Part shown: in pieces, positions 52,735 through 60,979 of the stretch
Numbering within the stretch: position 1 is the stretch's first letter
Layout of the letters: each line of letters begins with the position of its first letter
Assembly: GCF_018861295.1 (NCBI RefSeq)
Contig: NZ_JAHLDM010000013.1
Location: 62,001 to 126,000, forward strand
Length of the DNA stretch: 64,000 nt
Reading direction: 5' to 3'
DNA from: Clostridium_AD estertheticum_D
GTDB taxonomy: Bacteria > Bacillota > Clostridia > Clostridiales > Clostridiaceae
The notes under the pieces: model-generated
What the model saw: only the letters and a program-made list of their open reading frames with translations
Told to the model about the DNA's origin: nothing
Databases searched by the model: none
Position numbers and translations under genes: made by a program

Positions 52735-53679
52735 ATGTTTCATCTATTACAAAATGAAAAGAAATATTTATACATCACTAATTATTCCAGTGACGAGGAA
52801 AGTTTATGTAAAATGGAAATCAAATGTCTTTTCAATAAACCTCTTAATGATAAATATCTATTTTCTAATATACACATAGACCCCTCTAGAAGTCCTTTCA
52901 TAAAAAAATGCATTTCAGTAATGTATACGGGAGAAACAATGGAGAGAATTATAGAGCAAATTAATAATGACAAATTAACTAGCAAAAAATATAAAGTTGC
53001 TTATATTAATGCACCTCATGAAAATGTAGGTTTTCATGAGAGTCGTAGAATTGAATTTGAAATAGGCTTTAGTATACTTGGAGAATGTGAAATGAAAAAA
53101 CCAGAAACTATTTTTGGCATAACAAAAATAGCAAACACATGGATATTTGGTAAATGTGAAAGCAATACTTCTGAATGGTTACAACGGAACAAAAAACCTT
53201 TTTCTTACTCTAATGCATTAAAGGTTAACGTTTGTAGAGCTATTATTAATATAGCCGTAGGTAATAATCTAAACTGTAGTGTTGTAGATCCCTGTTGTGG
53301 CATTGGAACAGTACTAATTGAAGCTATTTCAATGCATATTAATATTAAAGGTTATGAAATAAACCCTTTAATTGGTAAAAATGCTAAGACGAATCTCCGG
53401 TATTTTGGATATGAAGATGTGATAACTATTGGTGATATGAATGATATTCAAAATAAATATGATGTAGCTATCGTTGATCTTCCCTATGGTATATTTACTC
53501 AAATTACGACAGCTCAGCAGTTAGCTATTATGAATAGTACGCGTAGGATAGCAGCTAAAATGGTAATCGTTACTTTTGATGATATGGAAGAACAAATTAA
53601 ATCTGTTGGCTTTCAGATAGATGATAGGTGCAGTGTATCAAAAGGAACCTTTCAAAGACACATATACATATGTAGTTAA
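52735..53679 (+). CDS. TRM11/UPF0020-family SAM-dependent methyltransferase
   Basis: This 314-residue protein has an N-terminal region likely related to THUMP-type RNA binding (about 1-150) and a C-terminal class I methyltransferase. Motif I is VVDPCCGIGT (183-192) and motif IV is DLPYG (248-252). D-L-P-Y marks amino-group methylation, and the family methylates guanosine N2 in tRNA or rRNA. The exact target is not known. AAAGG precedes the ATG and a terminator follows. Confidence 0.82.
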   Translation: MFHLLQNEKKYLYITNYSSDEESLCKMEIKCLFNKPLNDKYLFSNIHIDPSRSPFIKKCISVMYTGETMERIIEQINNDKLTSKKYKVAYINAPHENVGFHESRRIEFEIGFSILGECEMKKPETIFGITKIANTWIFGKCESNTSEWLQRNKKPFSYSNALKVNVCRAIINIAVGNNLNCSVVDPCCGIGTVLIEAISMHINIKGYEINPLIGKNAKTNLRYFGYEDVITIGDMNDIQNKYDVAIVDLPYGIFTQITTAQQLAIMNSTRRIAAKMVIVTFDDMEEQIKSVGFQIDDRCSVSKGTFQRHIYICS

Positions 53680-53680
53680 T

Positions 53681-53720
53681 AAAAAGGAGGTGCATAAATT
53701 TATATACACCTCCTTTTTAG
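53681..53720. terminator. Bidirectional terminator
   Basis: AAAAAGGAGGTG (53681-53692) and CACCTCCTTTTT (53707-53718) pair perfectly around a 14-nt loop. It lies between convergent genes, with T-runs in both orientations. Confidence 0.9.
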
Positions 53721-53741
53721 GGTCGGATTTAAACTATGTAA

Positions 53742-54038
53742 TTAGAACTTTTCTATAGAAATATCATATTTTGGAATTTTACTTTGAAAATACTTTCTTA
53801 AGTCAGGTACAGATATATAAATTTGATTTTCTAGTACTTCTAAATAAGCACAAGCTGTAATAAACTCTTTTTCATTTTTATTTGGTTTTCTGCATTTCCC
53901 TAATACAAAATCAATATATTGATTTCTTAATATATTAGAAATACATATCTGCTCATTTTTTTTTAGTTGGCACCATTTCTTGTTATTTTGGGCAAGCGGA
54001 TCTTTAGATTTTATATCACCAATTTGTTGTTTTATCAT
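53742..54038 (-). CDS. Hypothetical protein, 98 residues
   Basis: This soluble, basic protein starts at ATG 54038 with GAGGT 7 nt upstream. It contains QICISNILRNQYIDFVLGKC and ends in a segment likely helical. It has three cysteines but no CxxC motif. I do not recognise the family. It stands alone, next to a large perfect inverted repeat on its upstream side. Confidence 0.6.
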   Translation of the reverse strand: MIKQQIGDIKSKDPLAQNNKKWCQLKKNEQICISNILRNQYIDFVLGKCRKPNKNEKEFITACAYLEVLENQIYISVPDLRKYFQSKIPKYDISIEKF

Positions 54039-54115
54039 TATTTTACCTCGCAATTTTATTCTTTTATAATCTACATTATACGTTAAAACAATAATTTATT
54101 TCAACAATAATCTAA

Positions 54116-54167
54116 CTAACACAAATAAGTATATTTGCTTTTATGCAAATATACTTATTTGTGTTAG
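54116..54167. repeat. 23-bp perfect inverted repeat
   Basis: Arms 54116-54138 and 54145-54167 are exact reverse complements (CTAACACAAATAAGTATATT...), with a 6-nt TTTTAT spacer. It lies between two minus-strand genes. No long T-run follows on the minus strand. It may be a strong hairpin at the 3' end of the lmo0937-type transcript, or the footprint of a small mobile repeat. Confidence 0.8.
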
Positions 54168-54243
54168 CTATAATTTATATTTTACTAGAAATTTCTCCGA
54201 AAATGTGAATATTGATTTAAAAAATTATCTGGACAATAGGTTT

Positions 54244-54396
54244 TTAGACTTTTTTTCTACCTGAAATCATATCCACTATAAATACTATTGCGGCTATTAC
54301 AAGTAATAGATGGATCATACCACCACCTATTTTAAATATAAGTCCTAAAACCCAAAAGAGTACTATTATTCCGCCTAACCAACGTAAAAATCCCAT
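54244..54396 (-). CDS. lmo0937 family small membrane protein, 50 residues
   Basis: Translation of the minus strand from ATG 54396 gives a 50-residue protein starting MGFLRWLGGIIVLFWVLGLI. A central GGGMIH turn and a second hydrophobic helix (VIAAIVFIVDMIS) follow, ending GRKKV. Two short membrane helices with this glycine turn are the hallmark of the lmo0937 family of small, often stress-related, membrane proteins. AAAGGT about 11 nt upstream is a modest ribosome site. Confidence 0.85.
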   Translation of the reverse strand: MGFLRWLGGIIVLFWVLGLIFKIGGGMIHLLLVIAAIVFIVDMISGRKKV

Positions 54397-54581
54397 ATAA
54401 AACACGACCTTTCATATATATGTTTATTTATTGTCATTAGTTATTATAATGACCCAAAGTCACCTAAATTATACGAGATAATTTCGTCACTAATTTTTGT
54501 AAAATAATTAGATTTATCAGTGACCCTATTTTTTAACAATTTACTGTATAATGTAATTAATATAAAAGATAGGGTGATAAA

Positions 54582-54905
54582 ATGTTTTTTAATAGTAAAA
54601 AGACAAAGGCAAAAAAAGAAAATGAAGCGAGACTTAAAAGAGTCAATAATTTTCAAGTAAGATATGTCACAACTAGAGATCCAAATCAATATGGTGAATC
54701 TATAATAGGGAAGAACTGTGTAATAAATATCTTAAATGACCAATTTATCATTCAAAGTGATAATAATGTTATTTTTAAACACTCCATAGAAAGTTTACAG
54801 TGTTCTGAATTAATGAGCCAGAATGGAATAATTCTAAGTTATACTGATGATAAGACAAGTAAATATGTAGAAGTTATTGCATATTATAAGTATCATAGAA
54901 AATAA
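54582..54905 (+). CDS. Hypothetical protein, 107 residues
   Basis: This protein has a very basic, charged N-terminus (NSKKTKAKKENEARLKR). A beta-rich domain follows (QVRYVTTRDPNQYGESIIGK, then FIIQSDNNVIFKHSIESL), which could be PH-like. There is no signal or membrane segment. ATAGGGTG precedes the ATG and TATAAT is at 54547-54552. I do not recognise the family. Confidence 0.65.
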   Translation: MFFNSKKTKAKKENEARLKRVNNFQVRYVTTRDPNQYGESIIGKNCVINILNDQFIIQSDNNVIFKHSIESLQCSELMSQNGIILSYTDDKTSKYVEVIAYYKYHRK

Positions 54906-54934
54906 ATGTATAAATAATTTGGCAATTTTTTAAA

Positions 54935-54963
54935 TTTACAAAGCATGAATACGTAAATATGAT
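54935..54963 (+). promoter_or_regulatory. Promoter upstream of the glucokinase gene
   Basis: TTTACA (54935-54940) and TATGAT (54958-54963) are separated by 17 bp, about 100 bp before the glucokinase start. Confidence 0.55.
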
Positions 54964-55070
54964 ATAATTTAACGATACATAAAATTATCTAATCTTATTA
55001 AAACATAATTATAAATAAAATATTTTTACCCAAAATAAATGGTAGCAGAAGCTATGGAAGGAAGCAGTGT

Positions 55071-56024
55071 ATGTATATAGGTATTGATTTAGGAGGTACT
55101 AATATTGCTATTGGTATTGTTGATGAGAATGGAAAAGTAATACACGAAGAATCATGTGAAACAAGGTCAGAAAGAGAACCACAAGAACTAATAGATGATA
55201 TGATAGCTCTAGTTCTAAAGATTCTAGACGAATACCATATGAAACTTAACGAAATAACAGCTATAGGAGTCGGTATTCCAGGTTTAGCCGATAAGGATGG
55301 TAATGTAATATTTTGTGTCAATCTTGGTTGGAGAAATGTACCATTGAGAAAGATGTTAGAAGACGCACTTCATACACCGGTTTACATAGATAATGATGCA
55401 ACAGTGGCTGCACTTGCTGAATATGAGAGTGGTTCTATGCAAAATTGTAAAAGCGGTTTAATGCTAACTTTAGGTACAGGTATTGGTGGTGGAATTATAA
55501 TAAACGGTGAAATCTATAGTGGGTTTAATGGCGTAGGCTCAGAACTTGGACATACAGTTATTGGTGAAAATTTTTATAATTGTAATTGTGGAAGAAACGG
55601 CTGTCTAGAGACATTTGCATCATCTACTGCTATAATAAAATATACGAAAAAATTAATTATGGAAATGAATGAACCTACTACAATAATGGAAAATGTGGAG
55701 GGTAATATAGATAATCTAAATGCAAAAATAATCTTTGATTGTGCTAAAAAAGGAGATAAAATAGCCAACTTAGCTGTTAATAGATTAATAAAATATTTAG
55801 CTATAGGTATAATTAATATAGTTAATTTTATTGATCCAGAAATAATTGTATTGGGTGGTGGAATTGCAGGGGCAGGTCAATATCTTTTGGATTTGATTAC
55901 AAAAGAAGTAAGAGCAAATAAGTATTATAAGGATTTACCTATTGCTAAAATTGTTTTAGCACAGTTAGGTAATAAAGCAGGTGTAATTGGTGCCGCAATG
56001 GTTGCAAAACATGGAGAAGTATAA
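55071..56024 (+). CDS. glcK: ROK family glucokinase
   Basis: This 317-residue sugar kinase phosphorylates glucose with ATP. The phosphate-1 loop IGIDLGGTNIAIG is at the N-terminus and the catalytic Asp is D109 in DNDATVAA. The ROK zinc motif CNCGRNGC has C171, C173 and C178. It lies between the two pullulanase genes and could channel glucose released from alpha-glucans. GGAAGG precedes the ATG. A ROK repressor is excluded because there is no N-terminal HTH. Confidence 0.92.
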   Translation: MYIGIDLGGTNIAIGIVDENGKVIHEESCETRSEREPQELIDDMIALVLKILDEYHMKLNEITAIGVGIPGLADKDGNVIFCVNLGWRNVPLRKMLEDALHTPVYIDNDATVAALAEYESGSMQNCKSGLMLTLGTGIGGGIIINGEIYSGFNGVGSELGHTVIGENFYNCNCGRNGCLETFASSTAIIKYTKKLIMEMNEPTTIMENVEGNIDNLNAKIIFDCAKKGDKIANLAVNRLIKYLAIGIINIVNFIDPEIIVLGGGIAGAGQYLLDLITKEVRANKYYKDLPIAKIVLAQLGNKAGVIGAAMVAKHGEV

Positions 56025-56056
56025 CATTAATATAAAATAATAATGTTATACTTTAT
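56018..56056 (+). terminator. Hairpin after the glucokinase gene
   Basis: AGTATAACATTA (56018-56029) and TAATGTTATACT (56041-56052) form a perfect 12-bp stem overlapping the stop codon, followed by a short TTATT. It may only reduce read-through into the next gene, whose start is 17 nt later. Confidence 0.6.
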
Positions 56057-56068
56057 TAAGGAGTGGTT

Positions 56069-56383
56069 ATGATGGAAATACAAGATATAATGTCAGGCAA
56101 TTTTTCTCAGTATCCTGAAGAAACACAAATTTTTATGAAAGAATACACAGAAAAGCTTCGAGAAAATATAAAAGAAGAATTAATAAAAGATATATCCTCA
56201 AAGATGCTTAATAACATAGATAAAAGTAAAGACTATTTTATGAATGTTTTAACTGATATTTTAGATAATGGATATAAAGGTCTTAATAAATTGTCTACTC
56301 AGTCACTTATAGATATGTATTTGGAAAGAAAAAATCAGAACGACTTTTTAATACTGCTTGAAAAAGTAAATGAACAAATCTAA
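56069..56383 (+). CDS. Hypothetical helical protein, 104 residues
   Basis: AAGGAG precedes two adjacent ATGs (56069 and 56072). The protein is highly charged and predicted all-helical (FMKEYTEKLRENIKEELIKD), with no membrane segment. It sits directly behind glucokinase and may share its transcript. I do not recognise the family. Confidence 0.6.
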   Translation: MMEIQDIMSGNFSQYPEETQIFMKEYTEKLRENIKEELIKDISSKMLNNIDKSKDYFMNVLTDILDNGYKGLNKLSTQSLIDMYLERKNQNDFLILLEKVNEQI

Positions 56384-56442
56384 TTCCTATTTAGGTTTAT
56401 TAAATTTTAGAAAGAACAATTTAATAAATCTAAATAGGATTA
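56381..56442. terminator. Large hairpin between convergent genes
   Basis: Arms 56381-56406 and 56418-56442 pair with one bulge and one G-U pair (CCTATTTAGG with CTAAATAGG). It includes the upstream stop codon. There is no T-run, but it lies exactly between two convergent genes. Confidence 0.65.
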
Positions 56443-56454
56443 GAAATATGAGGA

Positions 56455-56841
56455 CTAGTAATTAATAGATATTTCTCCACATAGAGTTGTATCTTTAGTT
56501 TGCGTCCAAGTAGCTTCAATTAGAAGGTTTACTTTTAAGCCTGTTTTATATTTAAATGATATCTCTTTATCATGTACCACGTTATGATTTTCGTAAACCA
56601 CTAAATTTCTTTTTGATTTGTCTTTAATTACAATATCCCAAACTCCATTTTGAGGTTGAAATATTTTAGCAGTAATAATCAAGCTTGACCAAAAGGAATT
56701 ATTAGTTCCAGTTTCATAAAAACCTTTTCCATTATGAATATTTATTTTAAAATCTTGTTGAATATTGTTAGTAGTTTTTGTTATTGCTTCTTCACTATAT
56801 CCTATGTTTTCATTTTTTACGTTATTTATTGAACGATGCAT
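56455..56841 (-). CDS. Hypothetical beta-rich protein, 128 residues
   Basis: The N-terminal 30 residues are polar. The rest is rich in beta-forming stretches (FWSSLIITAKIFQPQNGVWD; GLKVNLLIEATWTQ), like a small jelly-roll or carbohydrate-binding type fold. It has no signal peptide. GGGGGG upstream of ATG 56841 is a strong ribosome site. The family is not recognised. Confidence 0.6.
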   Translation of the reverse strand: MHRSINNVKNENIGYSEEAITKTTNNIQQDFKINIHNGKGFYETGTNNSFWSSLIITAKIFQPQNGVWDIVIKDKSKRNLVVYENHNVVHDKEISFKYKTGLKVNLLIEATWTQTKDTTLCGEISINY

Positions 56842-57087
56842 ACATTCCCCCCTTATTAAACTGTTAAATTATAGTTTATATATATGAACTTCATAAAGTG
56901 AAGTCATTATATTATATGCAAACATATAAAAATGGTGTTACTAAAATTACAAGAATTTGTTATTTTTTATATAAGAGGTAACTTATATATCTAGTTAAAT
57001 TTGTTGATTTTAAAGAATTAATTTATAAAGCATGCTATACTTGTATTTCACATTATATATTAAAACTTACGATTAAATCAAAAGAAG

Positions 57088-59112
57088 GTGGACTTAATTA
57101 AAGATAATAACTATTTACCTATTAGCAAACAAGATATTGCAGATAGAGGTTGGACCGAATTAGATTTCATTATAGTTACAGGTGATGCATATGTAGATCA
57201 TCATAGTTTTGGAACTGCAATCATCTCAAGGGTTTTAGAAAATGAAGGTTATAAAGTAGGAATAATAGCCCAACCTGATTGGAAAAATATAGATGACTTT
57301 AAAAAACTAGGCAAACCAAGACTTGGATTTTTGGTTAATTCTGGAAATATGGATTCTATGGTTAACCATTATACAGTAAGCAAGAAAATAAGAGAAAAAG
57401 ATTTATATTCTCCAGGTGCAAAAATGGGCCTAAGACCTGATAGAGCAACGATAGTTTATTGCAATAGAATTAAGGAAGCTTATAAAAATGTCCCTCTTAT
57501 TATTGGTGGCATAGAAGCAAGTTTAAGGCGCTTTGCACATTATGATTATTGGAGTGATAAGGTAAGAAAATCAATGCTTATAGATAGCGGAGCAGATTTA
57601 TTAATCTATGGCATGGGTGAAAAACAAGTCGTTAATATTGCGTCAAAGTTAAATGAAGGCATAGATATAAAAGATATTACACAAGTGCTTGGCACATGTT
57701 ATGTTACTGACGATATAGAAAATATAGAAGGCTTTATTGAAATAGCATCTTATAAAGAAGTATGTAGAGATTTACATAAATATTCAGAGGCCTTTAAAAT
57801 ACAATATGATGAGCAAGATCCCATTCGCGGAATTGGTATTGTGCAAAAGCATGCCAATAAGTATCTTGTACAAAACAAACCAGAAATGCCCCTTACGAGA
57901 GAAGAATTAGATATAGTTTATGGCTTGCCATATCAGAAAAATTATCACCCTAGTTATGAAGCAATGGGCGGAATACCTGCTATAGAAGAAGTTCAGTTTA
58001 GTCTAGTAAGTTCAAGAGGATGTTTTGGGAGTTGCGCTTTTTGCGCCATAACTTTTCATCAAGGAAGAATTGTGCAAAGTAGAAGTGAGAATTCACTAAT
58101 TGAGGAAGCAATTCAAATTACAAAACTTAAAGATTTCAAAGGATACATTCATGATGTAGGAGGCCCTACAGCTAATTTTAGAAGGCCAGCATGTGATAAA
58201 CAGTTAAAGGTAGGAGCTTGCAAGGATAGACAATGTCTGCATCCTAGCCCGTGTAAAAATTTAGACGTTGATCATATGGAGTATTTAAAACTCCTAAGAA
58301 AATTAAGAGAACTTCCAAATATTAAAAAAGTTTTTGTACGTTCAGGACTGCGTTATGATTATATTATGGCAGACAAAGATGATACTTTTTTAAATGAACT
58401 CATAAAACATCATGTTAGTGGACAGCTTAAGGTCGCACCAGAACATGTTGCTCATAAAGTTCTAAAGTATATGGGTAAGCCAGCAGGAAAAACCTATAAT
58501 AAATTTTTAGAAAAATTCTATGCGTCTACTGAGAAAATAGGTAAGAAGCAATATGTTATTCCTTATTTTATGTCTAGTCATCCTGGATGCACACTAGAAT
58601 CATCAATAGAACTAGCAGAATACCTTAGAGATATTAATTATCAACCAGAACAAGTACAAGATTTTTATCCAACACCTGGTACTCTGTCAACTACTATGTT
58701 TTATACAGGGTTTGATCCGATAACTCTTGAAGAAGTTCATATACCTAAAACAAAAAATGAAAAAGCTATGCAAAGGGCACTTCTTCAATATAAAGACCCT
58801 ATGAAATACGATTTAGTATTATCCGCGTTAACACAAGCTGGAAGAGAAGATCTTATTGGTTATGGCCCTAAGTGCCTAGTAAAACCTAGAGGAAAAAAGA
58901 ATAAAGAGCAATTCAATAATCAGAGTGGAAAGCAAAAAGAATTAAAGGGCAGCAATAGAGATAAAGTTACTAATATAAAAAAGAAGACGAAGGATACACC
59001 TATAAGCAAAAGGCATAAAGATAAAAGTAAACCTATAAGCACCCAAGGTAGATCAAGTCAGGTAAATAAAAGTACTAACAAAAAGAAATCAAAACTTAAG
59101 AAAAGACAATAG
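57088..59112 (+). CDS. YgiQ family radical SAM protein (UPF0313)
   Basis: This 674-residue protein has an N-terminal region with DAYVDHHSFGTAIISRVLE and GGIEASLRRFAHYDYW. Radical SAM cysteines follow at C312, C316 and C319 (CFGSCAFC), with the family segment HDVGGPTANFRRPAC. The C-terminal 70 residues are a lysine-rich, disordered tail, usual for this family. Function is unknown. GTG 57088 is within the ribosome site AAGGTGG; an ATT at 57097 could be the true start, so the first few residues are uncertain. Confidence 0.88.
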   Translation: MDLIKDNNYLPISKQDIADRGWTELDFIIVTGDAYVDHHSFGTAIISRVLENEGYKVGIIAQPDWKNIDDFKKLGKPRLGFLVNSGNMDSMVNHYTVSKKIREKDLYSPGAKMGLRPDRATIVYCNRIKEAYKNVPLIIGGIEASLRRFAHYDYWSDKVRKSMLIDSGADLLIYGMGEKQVVNIASKLNEGIDIKDITQVLGTCYVTDDIENIEGFIEIASYKEVCRDLHKYSEAFKIQYDEQDPIRGIGIVQKHANKYLVQNKPEMPLTREELDIVYGLPYQKNYHPSYEAMGGIPAIEEVQFSLVSSRGCFGSCAFCAITFHQGRIVQSRSENSLIEEAIQITKLKDFKGYIHDVGGPTANFRRPACDKQLKVGACKDRQCLHPSPCKNLDVDHMEYLKLLRKLRELPNIKKVFVRSGLRYDYIMADKDDTFLNELIKHHVSGQLKVAPEHVAHKVLKYMGKPAGKTYNKFLEKFYASTEKIGKKQYVIPYFMSSHPGCTLESSIELAEYLRDINYQPEQVQDFYPTPGTLSTTMFYTGFDPITLEEVHIPKTKNEKAMQRALLQYKDPMKYDLVLSALTQAGREDLIGYGPKCLVKPRGKKNKEQFNNQSGKQKELKGSNRDKVTNIKKKTKDTPISKRHKDKSKPISTQGRSSQVNKSTNKKKSKLKKRQ

Positions 59113-59118
59113 TTAGTT

Positions 59119-59165
59119 ATAATAAATACCTACATTCAATTAAATGATGTAGGTATTTATTATTA
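59119..59165. terminator. Bidirectional terminator
   Basis: A perfect 17-bp stem (59119-59135 with 59147-59163; AATACCTACAT core) with an 11-nt loop lies between convergent genes. Confidence 0.88.
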
Positions 59166-59348
59166 ATCTATTGTAACTATTTTGTTTATACTTTCTTGTT
59201 CTACAAGTTCACTTTTACTGAAACCCTTTCTAAAATATCTGATTTGCTTATATTTGACTTTATTCATTTCAAAATCTAAAACATCAATTCTATCACCACT
59301 ATAAATAACAGCTTTTTTACTTCCTTTTAAAAATACATGTATTTCCAT
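59163..59348 (-). CDS. Small hypothetical protein, 61 residues
   Basis: The protein MEIHVFLKGSKKAVIY... ends GFSKSELVEQESINKIVTID and looks like a small beta-barrel with a terminal strand. A stop codon close upstream forces the ATG at 59348. The only GGAG is about 26 nt away, so initiation is weak or the call is marginal. The length and general pattern resemble the small protein at 62983-63165, but clear homology is not seen. Confidence 0.5.
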   Translation of the reverse strand: MEIHVFLKGSKKAVIYSGDRIDVLDFEMNKVKYKQIRYFRKGFSKSELVEQESINKIVTID

Positions 59349-59607
59349 AATATCATCTATTAGCTACGTATCAGCTACTCCTTTCTTTATATTCTCACTT
59401 TAATTATATAATATTTGCTTTAAGAAGCTAGATATTATATAATATCATCTAAATTATAATTGTAATATATACATTTATCAAGATAAATAAAAGATAAATA
59501 ATAGTCAACCATTTAGATAATAATGAATATAATATTAATAAAATAGCAATACAAGCATCTTTTTATTGAAAACCTATTATAGATTTACTTCTAAAGGAGA
59601 TAAGATT
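59349..59607. other. AT-rich intergenic region
   Basis: This gap before the PIN-domain gene holds AAAGGAG on the minus strand near 59375 and a perfect 16-bp AT palindrome (GATATTATATAATATC) at 59431-59446. No reading frame or clear promoter stands out. Confidence 0.35.
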
Positions 59608-60096
59608 ATGATATGTAAAGAGTATTTATTGGATACTAATATAGTAATAAAGGTGTGGAATAAATATCCTACCCTACTGGATACTATTGAAAATATAAAA
59701 TCTGTTGATTTTAAAATTTCGAAGGACATAGCAGGGGAATTATCAGTAAAAGAATATGTAAAATTCAATGAAGATTTTGTACTCTCAAATAAATTTTTGA
59801 AATTATTAGGACATATCATTACTAATAATGAGACATCTTCTGATTTTATAAACGAAAATTTACCAAATGATTTTATTAAATATCAACAAGACAAAAATAT
59901 ATATTTAGTTAATGGAGATAAAATTTCAATAAATGATTATAGTTTAATTGACATTTGTCAAAAAAATAAAGAATATATCCTTGTAACTGATGATAAAAAG
60001 TTAATTCGAAGTGCAAGAATTATATTAAATTCTTCAAGAGCACTAAACTTTCAAGAATTTCTAGATGATTTAAGAGATTTAGATGTGCTACAATAA
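59608..60096 (+). CDS. PIN-domain protein, probable ribonuclease
   Basis: This 162-residue protein starts with EYLLDTNIVIKVW, the first acidic motif of PIN nucleases. Further acidic segments are DIAGELSVKEY, DYSLIDICQKN and VTDDKKLIRSA, in the order expected for a PIN fold. AAAGGAG before ATG 59608 sets the start; an in-frame upstream extension is rejected. No antitoxin-like gene with overlapping stop lies directly upstream, so it may be an orphan rather than a VapC toxin. Confidence 0.72.
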   Translation: MICKEYLLDTNIVIKVWNKYPTLLDTIENIKSVDFKISKDIAGELSVKEYVKFNEDFVLSNKFLKLLGHIITNNETSSDFINENLPNDFIKYQQDKNIYLVNGDKISINDYSLIDICQKNKEYILVTDDKKLIRSARIILNSSRALNFQEFLDDLRDLDVLQ

Positions 60097-60106
60097 AATA
60101 TTATTG

Positions 60107-60153
60107 TAAGAGACTGTACCTTTATGGATTACAGTCTCTTATGTTCTTTTTAA
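60107..60153 (+). terminator. Terminator after the PIN-domain gene
   Basis: TAAGAGACTGTA (60107-60118) pairs perfectly with TACAGTCTCTTA (60130-60141), followed by TGTTCTTTTT. Confidence 0.85.
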
Positions 60154-60216
60154 CAATTACTTAGTAATGATAGTCTATATAGGTATTAGAACTTTTATTA
60201 TAAGAATTTATAATAC

Positions 60217-60804
60217 CTACTTAATATTTTTTTTCAAATATTGGTTAAATCTAAAACTCCATAACTTATAAGTTTTTGGACGTTTTTCACTAACTACTGA
60301 TAAAAATTCATCTAGTACTCCTAAGTTATTCAGACCTTTCATTAAATGTCTTGGATAATTTACATTTTTAGAGTAATTATTTTTAGGATCAATTACATTA
60401 ATCGAAAAATCATCCATTAAGTATAAATCTTTACACCTAATGTCTAGTCTGTTAAATTTAAGCTTAGTAAACTCTTCAATAAGTTTAATTATGTTAAGTG
60501 ATATTACTTCATTAATACCATGTTTTTTTATATATTTATCAAGACGTTGTCCACCAGCATAATCTCTTACAATGTAGTATGCTCCATGCTCATAAACATT
60601 AGGGAAATATTTGCTTTTTCTAGTTTTAACAAAAATATTATATTCTCCCGAACAAACTTTCTTATCTTTAAAAATTTTAATTACTCTTTTGTTAGGAAGC
60701 AAATAAACTATCCCATTATGGCCAGACCCTAAAAATTCTGATGTTCTAAGCATTTTTTCAACTTTACTGTTTAATTGAATATAGTAACTTTTGTCTTCAT
60801 TCAT
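60217..60804 (-). CDS. Atypical protein kinase-like protein
   Basis: This 195-residue protein has a glycine-rich loop LGSGHNGIVYLL (25-36), the ATP lysine K43 in VIKIFK, and a candidate helix-C glutamate E54. A catalytic-loop-like D121 (RLDIRCKD) and metal-binding D139 (VIDPK) follow. The catalytic-loop Asn is replaced by Asp126, and the C-lobe is short. It resembles small bacterial kinase-like proteins such as those near YrzF. Activity is possible but unproven. The ribosome site AAGAAGAT is weak. It is transcribed away from the downstream pullulanase gene. Confidence 0.65.
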   Translation of the reverse strand: MNEDKSYYIQLNSKVEKMLRTSEFLGSGHNGIVYLLPNKRVIKIFKDKKVCSGEYNIFVKTRKSKYFPNVYEHGAYYIVRDYAGGQRLDKYIKKHGINEVISLNIIKLIEEFTKLKFNRLDIRCKDLYLMDDFSINVIDPKNNYSKNVNYPRHLMKGLNNLGVLDEFLSVVSEKRPKTYKLWSFRFNQYLKKNIK

Positions 60805-60885
60805 ATTATCATCTTCTTTACAATAGATATCACTATATTATATGACAAAGGCTTGTAAGTATTTCCTATATATACAAATGTTATC

Positions 60886-60914
60886 TTGATTAATATTATA
60901 ATTAATATTATAAT
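60886..60914 (+). promoter_or_regulatory. Promoter of the pullulanase gene, within a tandem 12-bp repeat
   Basis: TTGATT (60886-60891) and TATAAT (60909-60914) are 17 bp apart. The region 60889-60912 is an exact tandem duplication of ATTAATATTATA, which also creates a second -10-like sequence. Confidence 0.6.
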
Positions 60915-60979
60915 GTTAAGGAATATATATACAATTAATTGAATCACTTTAGTGGATTCTTAAGGAGAGAGATTTGATA

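Noticed and set aside
53681..53692. AAAAAGGAGGTG as a ribosome binding site
   Set aside because: It is the 5' arm of a perfect terminator stem and no start codon with an open frame follows it.
54116..54167. CRISPR or IS end
   Set aside because: There is one inverted pair only, with no direct repeat array, no spacer series and no transposase next to it.
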